From contig UQZL01000014.1 in assembly GCA_900545605.1 (NCBI GenBank), forward strand, positions 1 to 46,363: a DNA stretch of 46,363 nucleotides, in the 5' to 3' direction. The notes beneath the pieces are model-generated. The model was not told the DNA's origin. It searched no databases and saw nothing but the letters and a program-made list of their open reading frames with translations. Shown one piece after another: positions 24,956 to 33,896 of the stretch; the first letter of the stretch is position 1; every line of letters begins with the position of its first letter. This DNA is from an uncultured Collinsella sp. (lineage in GTDB: Bacteria; Actinomycetota; Coriobacteriia; Coriobacteriales; Coriobacteriaceae). The translations under genes and the position numbers were made by a program.

Positions 24956-26833
24956 TTGCGCGTTGCATACCAAGACTGTTTTCATTTAATTGAGCCGTTG
25001 CTCGCCAAGGTCGAGAAGCCGAGTCGCTATATCGATCACGAGTGGGGCACGCTTTCCAAGGCCGATGCCGACTACCGTTGCTGCCTGATCTACCCGGATG
25101 TGTACGAGGTCGGTCTGCCCAACCAGGGCATCGCCATCCTCTACAACATCCTTAACCAGGCCGAGGGCATCTCCTGCGAGCGCGGCTATGTGCCGTGGCC
25201 CGATATGGGTGACGCCATGCGCGAGGCAGGCATTCCGCTGCTGTCGCTCGAGGGTGCAGCGCCGGTCGCTTCGTTTGATATCGTCGGCCTGCATGTGCCG
25301 CACGAGATGGCGGTGACGAACTTCCTCGAGGCACTCGACCTCGCTGGTATTCCGCTGTTAGCGGCTGACCGCACCGAGGACGACCCCATTATCATCGCCG
25401 GCGGCCCCTCGGTGTACAACCCCGAGCCGTACGCGGCCTTCTTCGATGTTATCCTCATCGGCGAGGGCGAGGAATCGCTGCTCGAGACCTGCCAGTTGCA
25501 TCGCCGTCTGCGTGACGAAGGAGTCCCGCGCGCGCAGATTGTCGAGCAGCTTGCATCCATTGCCGGCAACTACGTGCCGTCGCTCTATGAGGTTTGTCAC
25601 GACGAGCCCTGCTCGCCGCATGGCTACACCGTGCCGCGTGAGGGCAAGGATGCGCCGACCGTGGTCTACAAGCGCGTCGTCGAGGATTTCGGCGCCACGA
25701 ATCCGCTGTCGCAGTCGTGCGTGCCCTATGCACAGCTGGTTCACGACCGCCTGTCTATCGAGATCCTGCGCGGCTGCGCCCGCGGCTGTCGTTTTTGTCA
25801 GGCCGGCATGACGTATCGCCCGGTGCGCGAGCGCTCGGCCGACCAGATCGTCTCGTCGGTGATTCAGGGTCTGGAAAAGACCGGCTATGACGAGGTGTCG
25901 CTGACCTCGCTTTCGACCACCGATCACTCCTGCATCCGCGATGTACTCGGTCGCCTGAACCGCCGTCTGGAAGATACGGGCATTCGCGTGTCCATTCCCT
26001 CGCAGCGCCTGGATTCGTTTGGCGTGGATATGGCCGAGTCGGTCGCCGGCGAAAAGAAGGGCGGCCTGACGTTCGCGCCCGAGGCCGGCAGCCAGCGCAT
26101 GCGCGACATCATTAACAAGAACGTGACCGAGGAGGACCTGGACCGTGCGGCCAAGGCGGCCTTCGAGGCCGGCTGGAACCGCATGAAGCTCTACTTTATG
26201 ATGGGCCTTCCCGGCGAGCGCGACGAGGACATCGTGGCCATCGCCAATCTGGCCGATCACGTGCTGGAGCTCGGTCGTTCCGTGGTGCCCAAGGCTCGTC
26301 GCGGCTCGATCTCGGTGTCCATCTCGGTTTCGGTCTTTATCCCCAAGGCTGCCACGCCGTTCCAGTGGTGCCCGCAGCTCGACTACGACGACGTCAAGCG
26401 TCGCCAGAAGCTGCTCATCACGAGCGTTCGCAACCGTGCCGTCCGCGTGCATTACCACGATGCCGAGACCTCGCTCATCGAGGCCGCGCTTTCCCGCGCC
26501 GGTCGTGACATGACGCCCGTCATCATCGATGCTTGGCGCTCGGGCTCTCGCTTTGACGCCTGGGTAGAGCATTTCTCGCTCGATAACTGGAAGGAAGCTG
26601 CTGCCAAAAACGGCATCGACCTCAATGAGCTCGTGCACCTGCCCTACGAGTTGGACTGGCGCCTGCCGTGGGAGCACGTGAGCCCCGGCTGCACGCGCGG
26701 CTTCCTCGAGCGCGAGTACCGTCGCTCGCTCGAGGGCGTCACGACTCCCGACTGTACCCGCACGTCGTGCACCGGCTGCGGGATCTGCCCCACGCTCCAC
26801 GCCAAGAATGTATTGATGGGTGATCGCGCATGA
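24956..26833 (+). CDS. B12-binding-type radical SAM protein (TIGR03960 family)
   Basis: The 625-residue protein starts at TTG behind GGGG. Residues 40-190 resemble a cobalamin-binding domain arrangement (LIYPDVYEVGLPNQGIAIL, IIAGGPSVYNPEP), although no DxHxxG is apparent. The radical SAM core has CARGCRFC with Cys274, Cys278 and Cys281, and the GAP-like motif MMGLPGE. A C-terminal cluster (CTRTSCTGCGIC) may bind another iron-sulfur centre. The family is always paired with the DUF2344 protein encoded next. The substrate is unknown; a tRNA-related role has been suggested for the pair in other organisms but is not shown here. Confidence 0.85.
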   Translation: MRVAYQDCFHLIEPLLAKVEKPSRYIDHEWGTLSKADADYRCCLIYPDVYEVGLPNQGIAILYNILNQAEGISCERGYVPWPDMGDAMREAGIPLLSLEGAAPVASFDIVGLHVPHEMAVTNFLEALDLAGIPLLAADRTEDDPIIIAGGPSVYNPEPYAAFFDVILIGEGEESLLETCQLHRRLRDEGVPRAQIVEQLASIAGNYVPSLYEVCHDEPCSPHGYTVPREGKDAPTVVYKRVVEDFGATNPLSQSCVPYAQLVHDRLSIEILRGCARGCRFCQAGMTYRPVRERSADQIVSSVIQGLEKTGYDEVSLTSLSTTDHSCIRDVLGRLNRRLEDTGIRVSIPSQRLDSFGVDMAESVAGEKKGGLTFAPEAGSQRMRDIINKNVTEEDLDRAAKAAFEAGWNRMKLYFMMGLPGERDEDIVAIANLADHVLELGRSVVPKARRGSISVSISVSVFIPKAATPFQWCPQLDYDDVKRRQKLLITSVRNRAVRVHYHDAETSLIEAALSRAGRDMTPVIIDAWRSGSRFDAWVEHFSLDNWKEAAAKNGIDLNELVHLPYELDWRLPWEHVSPGCTRGFLEREYRRSLEGVTTPDCTRTSCTGCGICPTLHAKNVLMGDRA

Positions 26834-27642
26834 GTGAGCGCCTGACCGACAACCCCTCGCTCTTTAGGCTTCGTGTTCGCTATGGCAAGCGCGATCGCCT
26901 TAAGTACCTAGGTCATCTCGAAGTAATCCATACCATTGAGCGCATCGTGCGCCGTGCGGGACTTCCCTATGCCGTCACGCAGGGCTTCTCTCCGCACATG
27001 CGCGTTGGCTTCTCTTCGGCGCTACCGGTGGGCACGTCGTCGACCTGCGAGTGGTATGACCTGTTTATGACCGAGTTCGTGGCGCTCGACGAGGCGTTTG
27101 GGCGCCTGGCTGCGGCGTCTCCGGCCGATCTGGCACCCATCGAGGCGGCGTACATCGACGTGCGCACGCCGGCCTTGACGGCGCAGCTAACGCGCTTGTC
27201 GTATCGCATCGACCTGCACTTGGATCCCGAGGCGCCCATAAGCGCCGACGAGGTGCGCCGTGCGATCGACACGCTGCGCGCGGGCCACGGCATCGACTAC
27301 GCGCGCGGCAAAAAGAGCAAGCGCTTGGATTTGGATCACACGCTCGTGGGCTATGAGCTCACGGCGGGGGAGCGCCCGGACCATTTGGTACTCATGCTCG
27401 ACACCCATGCCGACAACGAGGGCTCCATGCGTCCGGAGATTTTGCTTTCTGCTGCTGATGTTTTGTTGCAGGGCTTGACCCCGGGCGTCGATGCACCTAT
27501 TGTTTCCACCGGTATGCAAGACCTCGTGACCATCTGCTCCTACGATGTCGAGCGTCAGAATCAAGCATGCGAGGACGACGAGGGCCGACTCGTCAGCCCC
27601 ATACCTGTGCGAACTTGTGGATTTGCTCCACATACTCGTTGA
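26830..27642 (+). CDS. DUF2344 / TIGR03936 protein, partner of the radical SAM enzyme
   Basis: A 270-residue protein whose ATG overlaps the radical SAM stop (ATGA), so the two are translationally coupled. The start FRLRVRYGKRDRLKYLGHLE is diagnostic of the family, followed by QGFSPHMRVGFSSALPVG. In some lineages the two domains occur in a single protein, which supports a joint function. Function is not established. The last 20 residues overlap the rplU promoter, so downstream transcription starts independently. Confidence 0.85.
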   Translation: MSERLTDNPSLFRLRVRYGKRDRLKYLGHLEVIHTIERIVRRAGLPYAVTQGFSPHMRVGFSSALPVGTSSTCEWYDLFMTEFVALDEAFGRLAAASPADLAPIEAAYIDVRTPALTAQLTRLSYRIDLHLDPEAPISADEVRRAIDTLRAGHGIDYARGKKSKRLDLDHTLVGYELTAGERPDHLVLMLDTHADNEGSMRPEILLSAADVLLQGLTPGVDAPIVSTGMQDLVTICSYDVERQNQACEDDEGRLVSPIPVRTCGFAPHTR

Positions 27643-27667
27643 CGGGGGTATTATCGCCTGCTACTAT
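27639..27667 (+). promoter_or_regulatory. Sigma-A promoter of rplU-rpmA
   Basis: TTGACG (27639-27644) and TACTAT (27662-27667) are 17 bases apart. The -35 box overlaps the stop codon of the preceding gene, and transcription would begin about 35 bases before rplU. Confidence 0.75.
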
Positions 27668-27709
27668 ATTCGGCTGTTGCACTAACTGATGCATGAAGGG
27701 CAAGTAAAC

Positions 27710-28084
27710 ATGTACGCAATCGTTAACACGGGCGGCAAGCAGTACAAGGTCGCCACCGACGATGTCATCACCGTCGAGAAGATCGAGGGCAATGAGGGCG
27801 ACAAGGTCACCCTGCCGGTCATCTTCCTCAACGATGGTAAGAAGATCGTCACCGATCCCGACAAGCTGGCCAAGGCCAAGGTTACCGCTCAGATCGTTGA
27901 GCAGTTCAAGGGCGAGAAGCAGCTGGTCTTCAAGTTCCACAAGCGTAAGCGCTATCGTCGTCTGAAGGGTCACCGTCAGCAGCTCACCAAGCTGAAGATC
28001 GTGAAGGTCCAGGCTACGTCCCGCGCCAAGAAGGCTGTCAAGGCAGAGGCCGAGGCTGTTGCCGAGGCTCCCGTCGCCGAGTAG
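27710..28084 (+). CDS. rplU: Large ribosomal subunit protein bL21
   Basis: The start MYAIVNTGGKQYKV is the universal bL21 N-terminus, so ATG 27710 is used. The core ends with KRYRRLKGHRQQLTKLKI. An extra tail of about 20 residues, rich in Ala, Glu and Val, makes it 124 residues rather than the usual 103. It binds 23S rRNA near L20. It is followed by rpmA in the standard order. Confidence 0.98.
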   Translation: MYAIVNTGGKQYKVATDDVITVEKIEGNEGDKVTLPVIFLNDGKKIVTDPDKLAKAKVTAQIVEQFKGEKQLVFKFHKRKRYRRLKGHRQQLTKLKIVKVQATSRAKKAVKAEAEAVAEAPVAE

Positions 28085-28117
28085 ATTACACTCGTAACGA
28101 AAGAGTAGGTATACACA

Positions 28118-28375
28118 ATGGCACACAAAAAAGGACTCGGTTCCTCCCGTAATGGCCGTGACTCCCGCGGTCAGCGCCTTGGCACGAAGCGCTATGCCGG
28201 CCAGACGGTAACCACGGGCACGATTCTCGTCCGTCAGCACGGCACGCACATCCACCCGGGTGAGAACGTTGGCCGTGGCAAGGACGACACGCTGTTCGCG
28301 CTGGTCGACGGTACCGTTGAGTTCCACAAGGGTATCAAGCACAGGGTCAGCGTACGCCCGCTCGCGAACGCGTAA
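28118..28375 (+). CDS. rpmA: Large ribosomal subunit protein bL27
   Basis: The 85-residue protein begins MAHKKGLGSSRNGRDS and carries RLGTKRYAGQ and GTHIHPGENVGRG, typical of bL27, whose N-terminus reaches the peptidyl-transferase centre. There is no Firmicutes-style cleaved N-terminal extension. It ends just before a terminator. Confidence 0.98.
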   Translation: MAHKKGLGSSRNGRDSRGQRLGTKRYAGQTVTTGTILVRQHGTHIHPGENVGRGKDDTLFALVDGTVEFHKGIKHRVSVRPLANA

Positions 28376-28400
28376 TTCACCCTTCATAGAGCACATATGT

Positions 28401-28445
28401 GGGAGGCACTTGAGTTTTAGGATTCAAGGGTCTCCCTCTTTTTTG
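28401..28445 (+). terminator. Intrinsic terminator between rpmA and obgE
   Basis: An imperfect stem (GGGAG with CTCCC at the base and CTTGA with TCAAG inside) is followed by CTTTTTT. The obgE ribosome site AGGAGG begins a few bases later, so obgE is expressed by read-through or from an unseen promoter. Confidence 0.75.
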
Positions 28446-28460
28446 TAGGAGGCGATTCTG

Positions 28461-29927
28461 TTGTCACAGTTCACCGATATCAGCCGCATTAACGTTTGCG
28501 GCGGCGACGGCGGAGCCGGATGCATGTCGTTTAGGCGCGAGGCATTTGTTCCCAAGGGCGGCCCCGATGGCGGCGACGGCGGTCGTGGTGGCAATGTCGT
28601 CATCCAGGCCGACGCTCAGCTGTCTTCGCTGATTGATTACCGCTTTAAGCATCATTTCCGTGCCGAGCGCGGAACGCATGGCCAGGGCGCCCGTCGTAAC
28701 GGCAAGAGCGGCGAGGACCTGATTTTGAAAGTCCCCATGGGCACCGTAGTCCGCGAGCTCGATCCCGAGACGCAGACCCCGATGTTCGAGATTGCTGACC
28801 TGGTGCACGACGGTGAACGCGTCGTCGTGGCGCCCGGTGGTGCCGGCGGTCTGGGCAACACCCACTTTGTGACGTCGGTGCGCCGCGCGCCTGCGTTTGC
28901 CCAACTGGGTGAGCCTGCCGAGGAGCATTGGATCGAGCTCGAGATGAAGCTTATGGCCGATGCCGCACTCGTGGGCTTTCCCTCGGTGGGCAAGTCCTCG
29001 CTCATCGCGCGTATGAGCGCTGCCCGTCCCAAGATTGCCGACTACCCGTTTACCACGCTCGTGCCCAACTTGGGCATGGTGCGTGCCGGCGAATATTCTT
29101 ACGTCGTTGCCGACGTCCCCGGTCTTATCGAGGGCGCGAGCGAGGGTAAGGGCCTGGGTCATCAGTTCCTGCGCCATATCGAGCGCACTGCTTTGATTAT
29201 GCATGTCGTTGACATGACGGGCGGATTTGAGGATCGCGATCCGGTCGAGGACTATCGCATCATCAACCGTGAGCTCGAGCAGTATGGTGCCGAGCTTTCG
29301 GAGCGTCCGCAGATCGTCGTCGCCAACAAGTGCGATGCGCCGGGCACGGCCGACAAGATTGCCGACCTTAAGCGTGCGGCACTCGACGATGGCCATATGT
29401 TCTTTGCAGTGTCCGCTGTGACGGGTGCCGGTCTCAACACGCTGATGCTTGCCGTGGGCGAGCAGGTGGCCAAGCTCCGCGCGGAACTTGCGGTTTCCGA
29501 TGAGCCAGTCGATCTGCGCGACGAGGAGTGGGAGCGCCGCCGTCTGCAGCGCGAGAAGCGTTTCCGCATTGTTCAGGAAGAGCCCCATGCCTTCCGCGTG
29601 GTCGGCCGTGCCATCGAGCGCATGGTTATCCAGACCGACTGGGAAAATGAGGAAGCCGTCATCTACCTGCAGCATAAGTTTGCCCGTATGGGTGTTGACG
29701 ACGCGCTCGAGAAGGCCGGCTGCCGTGCGGGCGACGAGGTCCGCATTTGCCAGCGCGCCTTTGACTTTGAGGGCGCCGAGGACTTCTCGGAGTTTGAGGA
29801 CGAGCTCGAGGATGCAGGCGTTGAGGTTATTGACGTAGCGGCCGAGGGTGCGGACGTGGTTGATGCCACCGAGGGCTCCGAAGGCACTACCGAAGTCGAC
29901 GTTGTTGAGACCCCGGAGGGCGAGTAG
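28461..29927 (+). CDS. obgE: Obg GTPase (ribosome assembly)
   Basis: A 488-residue protein starting at TTG eight bases after AGGAGG. Residues 1-158 are the glycine-rich Obg domain (GGDGGAGCMSF, GGPDGGDGG). The G domain has P-loop GFPSVGKSS, DVPGLIEGA and NKCD. A C-terminal OCT domain (HAFRVVGRAIERMV) and an acidic tail of about 60 residues follow. It supports late 50S assembly and the stringent response. The start codon and promoter-less position after a terminator are unremarkable for the family. Confidence 0.97.
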   Translation: MSQFTDISRINVCGGDGGAGCMSFRREAFVPKGGPDGGDGGRGGNVVIQADAQLSSLIDYRFKHHFRAERGTHGQGARRNGKSGEDLILKVPMGTVVRELDPETQTPMFEIADLVHDGERVVVAPGGAGGLGNTHFVTSVRRAPAFAQLGEPAEEHWIELEMKLMADAALVGFPSVGKSSLIARMSAARPKIADYPFTTLVPNLGMVRAGEYSYVVADVPGLIEGASEGKGLGHQFLRHIERTALIMHVVDMTGGFEDRDPVEDYRIINRELEQYGAELSERPQIVVANKCDAPGTADKIADLKRAALDDGHMFFAVSAVTGAGLNTLMLAVGEQVAKLRAELAVSDEPVDLRDEEWERRRLQREKRFRIVQEEPHAFRVVGRAIERMVIQTDWENEEAVIYLQHKFARMGVDDALEKAGCRAGDEVRICQRAFDFEGAEDFSEFEDELEDAGVEVIDVAAEGADVVDATEGSEGTTEVDVVETPEGE

Positions 29928-29930
29928 GCC

Positions 29931-30608
29931 ATGTCGCTGCGCGGTGGAATCGGTCTGCCCGAGCTTCCTCTAGAAGACGGGCAGGAGTTTAGGCTCGGCA
30001 TTATGGGTGGTACTTTTGACCCGATTCATTACGGGCACTTGGTTACCGCCGAGCAGGCGCGCGAGTCGCTCGACTTGGACGCCGTGCTCTTTATGCCGGC
30101 CGGCTCTCCCGCCTTTAAGCTCGACAAACCGGTGACGCCTGCCGAGGACCGTTATGCCATGACGGTCCTCGCCACCGCTGCGAATCCGGCTTTTTTGGCG
30201 AGCCGTTTCGAGATCGACCGTCCTGGCGTGACCTATACGGCCGATACGCTTCATGCCCTTCGCGACTTTTACCCGCCTCAGGTAAAGCTCTACTTTATTA
30301 CGGGTGCCGATGCGATTATCGATATTGTGACCTGGCACAATGCTAGTGAGATTGCCGAACTGGCAACCTTTATTGCTGCGACGCGGCCGGGCTTTGACAT
30401 CGATACGGCCCGGGCGCGGATTAAGGAATCGGGACTGCCGTTCGACGTGCGCTATATCCAGATTCCGGCGCTGGCGATTAGCTCGACCAACATTCGCAAG
30501 CGGGTTGCCCGCGGCATGAGCGTGCGCTATCTTACGAGCGAGTCCGTGCTCGGCTATATCCGTAAACGCGGCCTGTATGCCGATCTTGGGCAAGACGATT
30601 TTGATTGA
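29931..30608 (+). CDS. nadD: Nicotinate-nucleotide adenylyltransferase
   Basis: The 225-residue enzyme adenylates nicotinate mononucleotide in NAD synthesis. It has GIMGGTFDPIHYGHL, with the nucleotidyl-transferase HxGH motif, and the ISSTNIRKR signature near the C-terminus. About 20 extra residues precede the Rossmann fold. It follows obgE by three bases and precedes yqeK, the common Gram-positive order. Confidence 0.96.
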   Translation: MSLRGGIGLPELPLEDGQEFRLGIMGGTFDPIHYGHLVTAEQARESLDLDAVLFMPAGSPAFKLDKPVTPAEDRYAMTVLATAANPAFLASRFEIDRPGVTYTADTLHALRDFYPPQVKLYFITGADAIIDIVTWHNASEIAELATFIAATRPGFDIDTARARIKESGLPFDVRYIQIPALAISSTNIRKRVARGMSVRYLTSESVLGYIRKRGLYADLGQDDFD

Positions 30609-30617
30609 TGGGGGTCT

Positions 30618-31229
30618 ATGTTGTCGGTAGAAGATCTGTTTGAGGGCGACGAGCGCGCGCTCTTGATGCGTATCCACGAGTTGCTCGATGTGCGCATGAA
30701 GGATAAGCGTAAGCGCTACGTGCATTCACTCGGGGTTGCCGAGACTGCGCTGCACCTAGCCGAGGTATACGGTGTCGACCGCTTTGATGCCGCTGCCGCC
30801 GGCCTGCTCCATGACTGGGACAAGGTGCTCTCCGACGACGAGCTGGTCACGCGCGCTCTGCATTATGGCATTAAGATTGCCGGCTCTCCGTCTGCCGCGA
30901 CGCCGCTTTTGCATGGCCCGGTTGCCGCCTATGAGCTTCCGCAGCTTTTTCCTGAGCTGTCGCCGGCGGTCTTTCAGGCTGTCGACCGTCACACCGTGGG
31001 CGCTTGCGACATGACGCCGCTCGATATGGTGGTCTTTGTGGCCGATGCCATCGAACCCAACCGCCATGGCGATTATGCCCATGCGCTGCGCAAGATGGTG
31101 GGGAAGTCCTCGCTCGACGAGTTGTTCTTCTCCTGTTTTGCTCAGGGTCTGGTCTATGTGATCCAGACCGGGCGTTATCTTTATCCCACGGCTATTACGA
31201 TTTACAACCATTACGCCCAGCTGCGCTAG
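30618..31229 (+). CDS. yqeK: HD-domain hydrolase YqeK (Ap4A hydrolase type)
   Basis: The 203-residue HD-domain protein shows RYVHSLGVAETA, the metal-binding LLHDWDK, LLHGPVAA and VFVADAIEPNR. YqeK proteins of Gram-positive bacteria cleave diadenosine tetraphosphate symmetrically. It stands between nadD and rsfS as in many Firmicutes and Actinobacteria. Confidence 0.93.
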   Translation: MLSVEDLFEGDERALLMRIHELLDVRMKDKRKRYVHSLGVAETALHLAEVYGVDRFDAAAAGLLHDWDKVLSDDELVTRALHYGIKIAGSPSAATPLLHGPVAAYELPQLFPELSPAVFQAVDRHTVGACDMTPLDMVVFVADAIEPNRHGDYAHALRKMVGKSSLDELFFSCFAQGLVYVIQTGRYLYPTAITIYNHYAQLR

Positions 31230-31256
31230 CTCGGGCTGTCTAGAAAGAGGTATTCC

Positions 31257-31712
31257 ATGGCCGACGAGACCATGACCGACGAGCAGATTCTTGAAGGTGT
31301 GGAGCACAAGAGTTTCGTTGCCACGTCCGACCGCACTGCCGCCTCGCTGTCCGCGAGCGGTGTCGCCGCCGAGGATGTCGCTCGCGCTGCCGCGCAGGCC
31401 GCCTACGACAAGAAAGGCGAGGACGTTCAGGTGCTCGACCTGACTGAGCTTTCCGATGTTTGTGACTACTTTGTCCTTGCTACCGGCACCAACAACCGCC
31501 AGGTTGATTCGATCGTCGACGAAATTGAGGAGAAGGTTGCCGAGGCTTGCGGCGAGCATCCGTTCTCCATCGAGGGCCGTGAGCAGAAGACCTGGATGCT
31601 CATGGACTACGGCTCGGTTGTCGTCCACGTCTTTACCCCCGAGGCCCGCGAGTTCTACCGTCTCGAGAAGCTCTGGGGTGACGCTCCCCAGCTTCCCCTC
31701 GACCTCCTTTAG
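31257..31712 (+). CDS. rsfS: Ribosomal silencing factor RsfS
   Basis: The 151-residue protein includes the RsfS core (VLDLTELSDVCDYFVLATG, then SIEGREQKTWMLMDYG and VVVHVFTPEAREFY). It binds uL14 to block subunit joining in starvation. A 50-residue acidic, Ala-rich N-terminal extension precedes the core, longer than in E. coli. It follows yqeK behind AAAGAGG. Confidence 0.95.
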   Translation: MADETMTDEQILEGVEHKSFVATSDRTAASLSASGVAAEDVARAAAQAAYDKKGEDVQVLDLTELSDVCDYFVLATGTNNRQVDSIVDEIEEKVAEACGEHPFSIEGREQKTWMLMDYGSVVVHVFTPEAREFYRLEKLWGDAPQLPLDLL

Positions 31713-31755
31713 TAGTTCATTTGGGACGGGGCTTTTTAGCTACCCTTTACCGTTC

Positions 31756-31797
31756 GCCGGTCAGTTGCGCCATTCGCAGCTGCCCGGCTTTCTTTTT
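31756..31797 (+). terminator. Terminator after rsfS
   Basis: A long interrupted stem (GCCGG, CAG and TGCG pairing with CGCA, CTG and CCGGC) is followed by TTTCTTTTT. It sits between the convergent rsfS and dinB genes. Confidence 0.85.
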
Positions 31798-31807
31798 GCC
31801 ATAGGGA

Positions 31808-33061
31808 CTAATCGTTGAAGCGGGATTGACGGCCGAAGGATAGGGCGGTGTCGCCGAACTTGTCTCGGACGGCGTCGATAGCGACTGAGAGGTCGCGACG
31901 GTCGCTCGATTGGGCTCCGCGGTCGTCGACTTCGCAGAACAGGTCGGTCTGGATGCCGCCCTGATGGTCGAAGTCGCTCATGCCGATGCCCGCCAGGCGC
32001 ACATGCATGCCTTCCTGCCAGATGTTGTCGAGAAGTTCGAGAGCCACTGCCACAAAGATGTTCTCATCGTCGGTCGGATGAGGCAGCCGGCGCTGTGCCG
32101 AGCGACCGCTTCCATACGAATACTTGAGTTTGAGCGTCACCGTGGCGCCCGTTAGTCCCTGGCGGCGCAGGCGGCGTCCCACTGACTCTCCCAACAGCGC
32201 AATCGCCGCTTCGATGTCCTGACGCTCAGTCAAATCTTTCGCAAAGGTGCGTTCATTGCTGACCGACTTGACCTCGCGCTCTTCATCTAGACTCGTGACT
32301 TCGGAGATTTCGAGCCCCAGCGCACGTTGGCGCATGCGTTCGCCGTTGATGCCAAAAATAGAGGCTAGGGTTGATTCGGGCGCGCGTGACAGCTCGCCGA
32401 GTGTATAGATGCGCATGCGGCGCAGTCGCTCCTCGGCCGAGCGCCCGATGCCACTCATGGCAGATACCGGCAGCGCGGCCAAAAAGCGCTGCTCGGTTCC
32501 AGGGCGCACGATGGTCAGCCCAAACGGTTTGTCCCTCTCGCTTGCGATCTTTGCGACCGTCTTGTTGCAGCCTACGCCAATGGAGCAGGTCACTCCCAGC
32601 GCTGCCACGCGGTCGCTTATCCGCCGCGCAACCAGCAGCGGATCTTCGGGCGCAAAGCGGCCCGGTGTGATATCGATAAAGGCCTCGTCAATTGATACGC
32701 GCTCAACGCGCGGGGTCTCGTCGGCGAGAATCGCCATGACCTGTGCGCTAACCTCGTGGTAGCGATTGAAATGCCCATGCGTCCAAATGGCCTGCGGACA
32801 GAGGCGCCGTGCCTCGGCCGAGGGCATGGCGGAATGCACGCCAAAGCGGCGCGCCTCGTAGGAGCAGGTGGACACGACGCCGCGGGAATCGGCATCGCCA
32901 CCCACGATGAGCGGCTTGCCGCACCACTCGGGATGGTCGAGCATCTCCACGCTCGCAAAAAACGCATCGAGATCCATGAGGCCCACTGCCGGTCCCGTCC
33001 AGGGCGGCGGCGTGACGCCCGCAGCATCCTCATAACCGTATGTATGTTCGCGTCTTTTCAT
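31808..33061 (-). CDS. dinB: DNA polymerase IV (Y family)
   Basis: The 417-residue translesion polymerase has the catalytic motifs MDLDAFFASVE, RVSIDEAFIDIT and CSIGVGCNKTVAKIAS, followed by the helix-hairpin-helix thumb (MSGIGRSAEERLRRM) and a little-finger domain. It copies damaged DNA with low fidelity. No standard beta-clamp QxxLF motif is clear at the C-terminus, which ends in GRQSRFND. No clear SOS box was found just upstream. Confidence 0.95.
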   Translation of the reverse strand: MKRREHTYGYEDAAGVTPPPWTGPAVGLMDLDAFFASVEMLDHPEWCGKPLIVGGDADSRGVVSTCSYEARRFGVHSAMPSAEARRLCPQAIWTHGHFNRYHEVSAQVMAILADETPRVERVSIDEAFIDITPGRFAPEDPLLVARRISDRVAALGVTCSIGVGCNKTVAKIASERDKPFGLTIVRPGTEQRFLAALPVSAMSGIGRSAEERLRRMRIYTLGELSRAPESTLASIFGINGERMRQRALGLEISEVTSLDEEREVKSVSNERTFAKDLTERQDIEAAIALLGESVGRRLRRQGLTGATVTLKLKYSYGSGRSAQRRLPHPTDDENIFVAVALELLDNIWQEGMHVRLAGIGMSDFDHQGGIQTDLFCEVDDRGAQSSDRRDLSVAIDAVRDKFGDTALSFGRQSRFND

Positions 33062-33262
33062 GGCATGAGTATACCGCGCAGCTCATGTGGGGTGCGTGGA
33101 TGTGCTTGCAAATCGCGAATTCTTGTCTAAGATATGGATTTGCCTTCGACTACACCGAAGAAGTTGGTCTCACGGACTTCACCTGCCCGCGTCGATGGCG
33201 TATTATGTTCAACTGTTTGTTTGTAGTTGCAGCCTAAAGCTGCTTGGTTGGAGGAGTTTCCT

Positions 33263-33604
33263 TTGGCAGTCAAGATTCGCCTTGCTCGTCACGGCGCTAA
33301 GAAGCGTCCGTACTACCGTGTCGTCGTCGCCGATTCCCGCGCCCCGCGTGACGGTCGTATCATCGAGGAGGTTGGCCGCTACAACCCGATGACCGCCCCC
33401 AAGACCATCAACCTCGATCTCGAGAAGATCGCTGACTGGCAGTCCAAGGGCGCTCAGCTCACCGACGCTGTCGCTGCTCTGGTCAAGGCCGCCAACGAGG
33501 GCGAGAAGACCGAGACCGTCGTCAAGAAGTCCAAGAAGCAGCTCGCCAAAGAGGCCGAGGCCGCTAAGGCTGCCGCTGAGGCCGCTGAGGGCGCCGAGGA
33601 GTAA
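33263..33604 (+). CDS. rpsP: Small ribosomal subunit protein bS16
   Basis: TTG at 33263, a few bases after GGAGGAG, gives MAVKIRLARHGAKKRPYYRV, the expected bS16 start. The 113-residue protein has about 25 extra C-terminal residues rich in Lys, Ala and Glu. It heads the rpsP-khpA-rimM-trmD block, a widely conserved order. Confidence 0.97.
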   Translation: MAVKIRLARHGAKKRPYYRVVVADSRAPRDGRIIEEVGRYNPMTAPKTINLDLEKIADWQSKGAQLTDAVAALVKAANEGEKTETVVKKSKKQLAKEAEAAKAAAEAAEGAEE

Positions 33605-33607
33605 ATC

Positions 33608-33892
33608 GTGCCTGAGGTTGACGCTGCACAGCTCGAGGGTGAGGCAATGCTCTCAGATCGCATCGCCGATCTCGTCGAATATCTCGTTGTTCAGATCGTC
33701 GACGACCCGGATTCCGTGAGCCTTGAGGTCATCGATGGTGACGACGCCTCCACGATTGTGGTTTCGGTTGCCGAGGATGACGTCGCTAAGGTCATCGGCC
33801 GTCGTGGCCGTACCATCAAGGCCATTCGCACGCTCGCCCGTGCACTGGCCGCTCGCCTCGACACTGCTGTCGAGGTAGAGGTTCTGGGCTAG
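33608..33892 (+). CDS. khpA: KH-domain RNA-binding protein KhpA
   Basis: A 94-residue protein (81 if the ATG at 33647 is used) with one KH domain. The nucleic-acid loop is GRRGR in VAKVIGRRGRTIKAIR. KhpA binds RNA, often with KhpB, and affects cell elongation and division in streptococci. The GTG start at 33608 follows GAGGAG. Position between rpsP and rimM is canonical. Confidence 0.93.
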   Translation: MPEVDAAQLEGEAMLSDRIADLVEYLVVQIVDDPDSVSLEVIDGDDASTIVVSVAEDDVAKVIGRRGRTIKAIRTLARALAARLDTAVEVEVLG

Positions 33893-33896
33893 GACC

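Noticed and set aside
25358..26800. A 480-codon minus-strand frame
   Set aside because: Antisense to the TIGR03960 radical SAM gene, which carries the CxxxCxxC motif.
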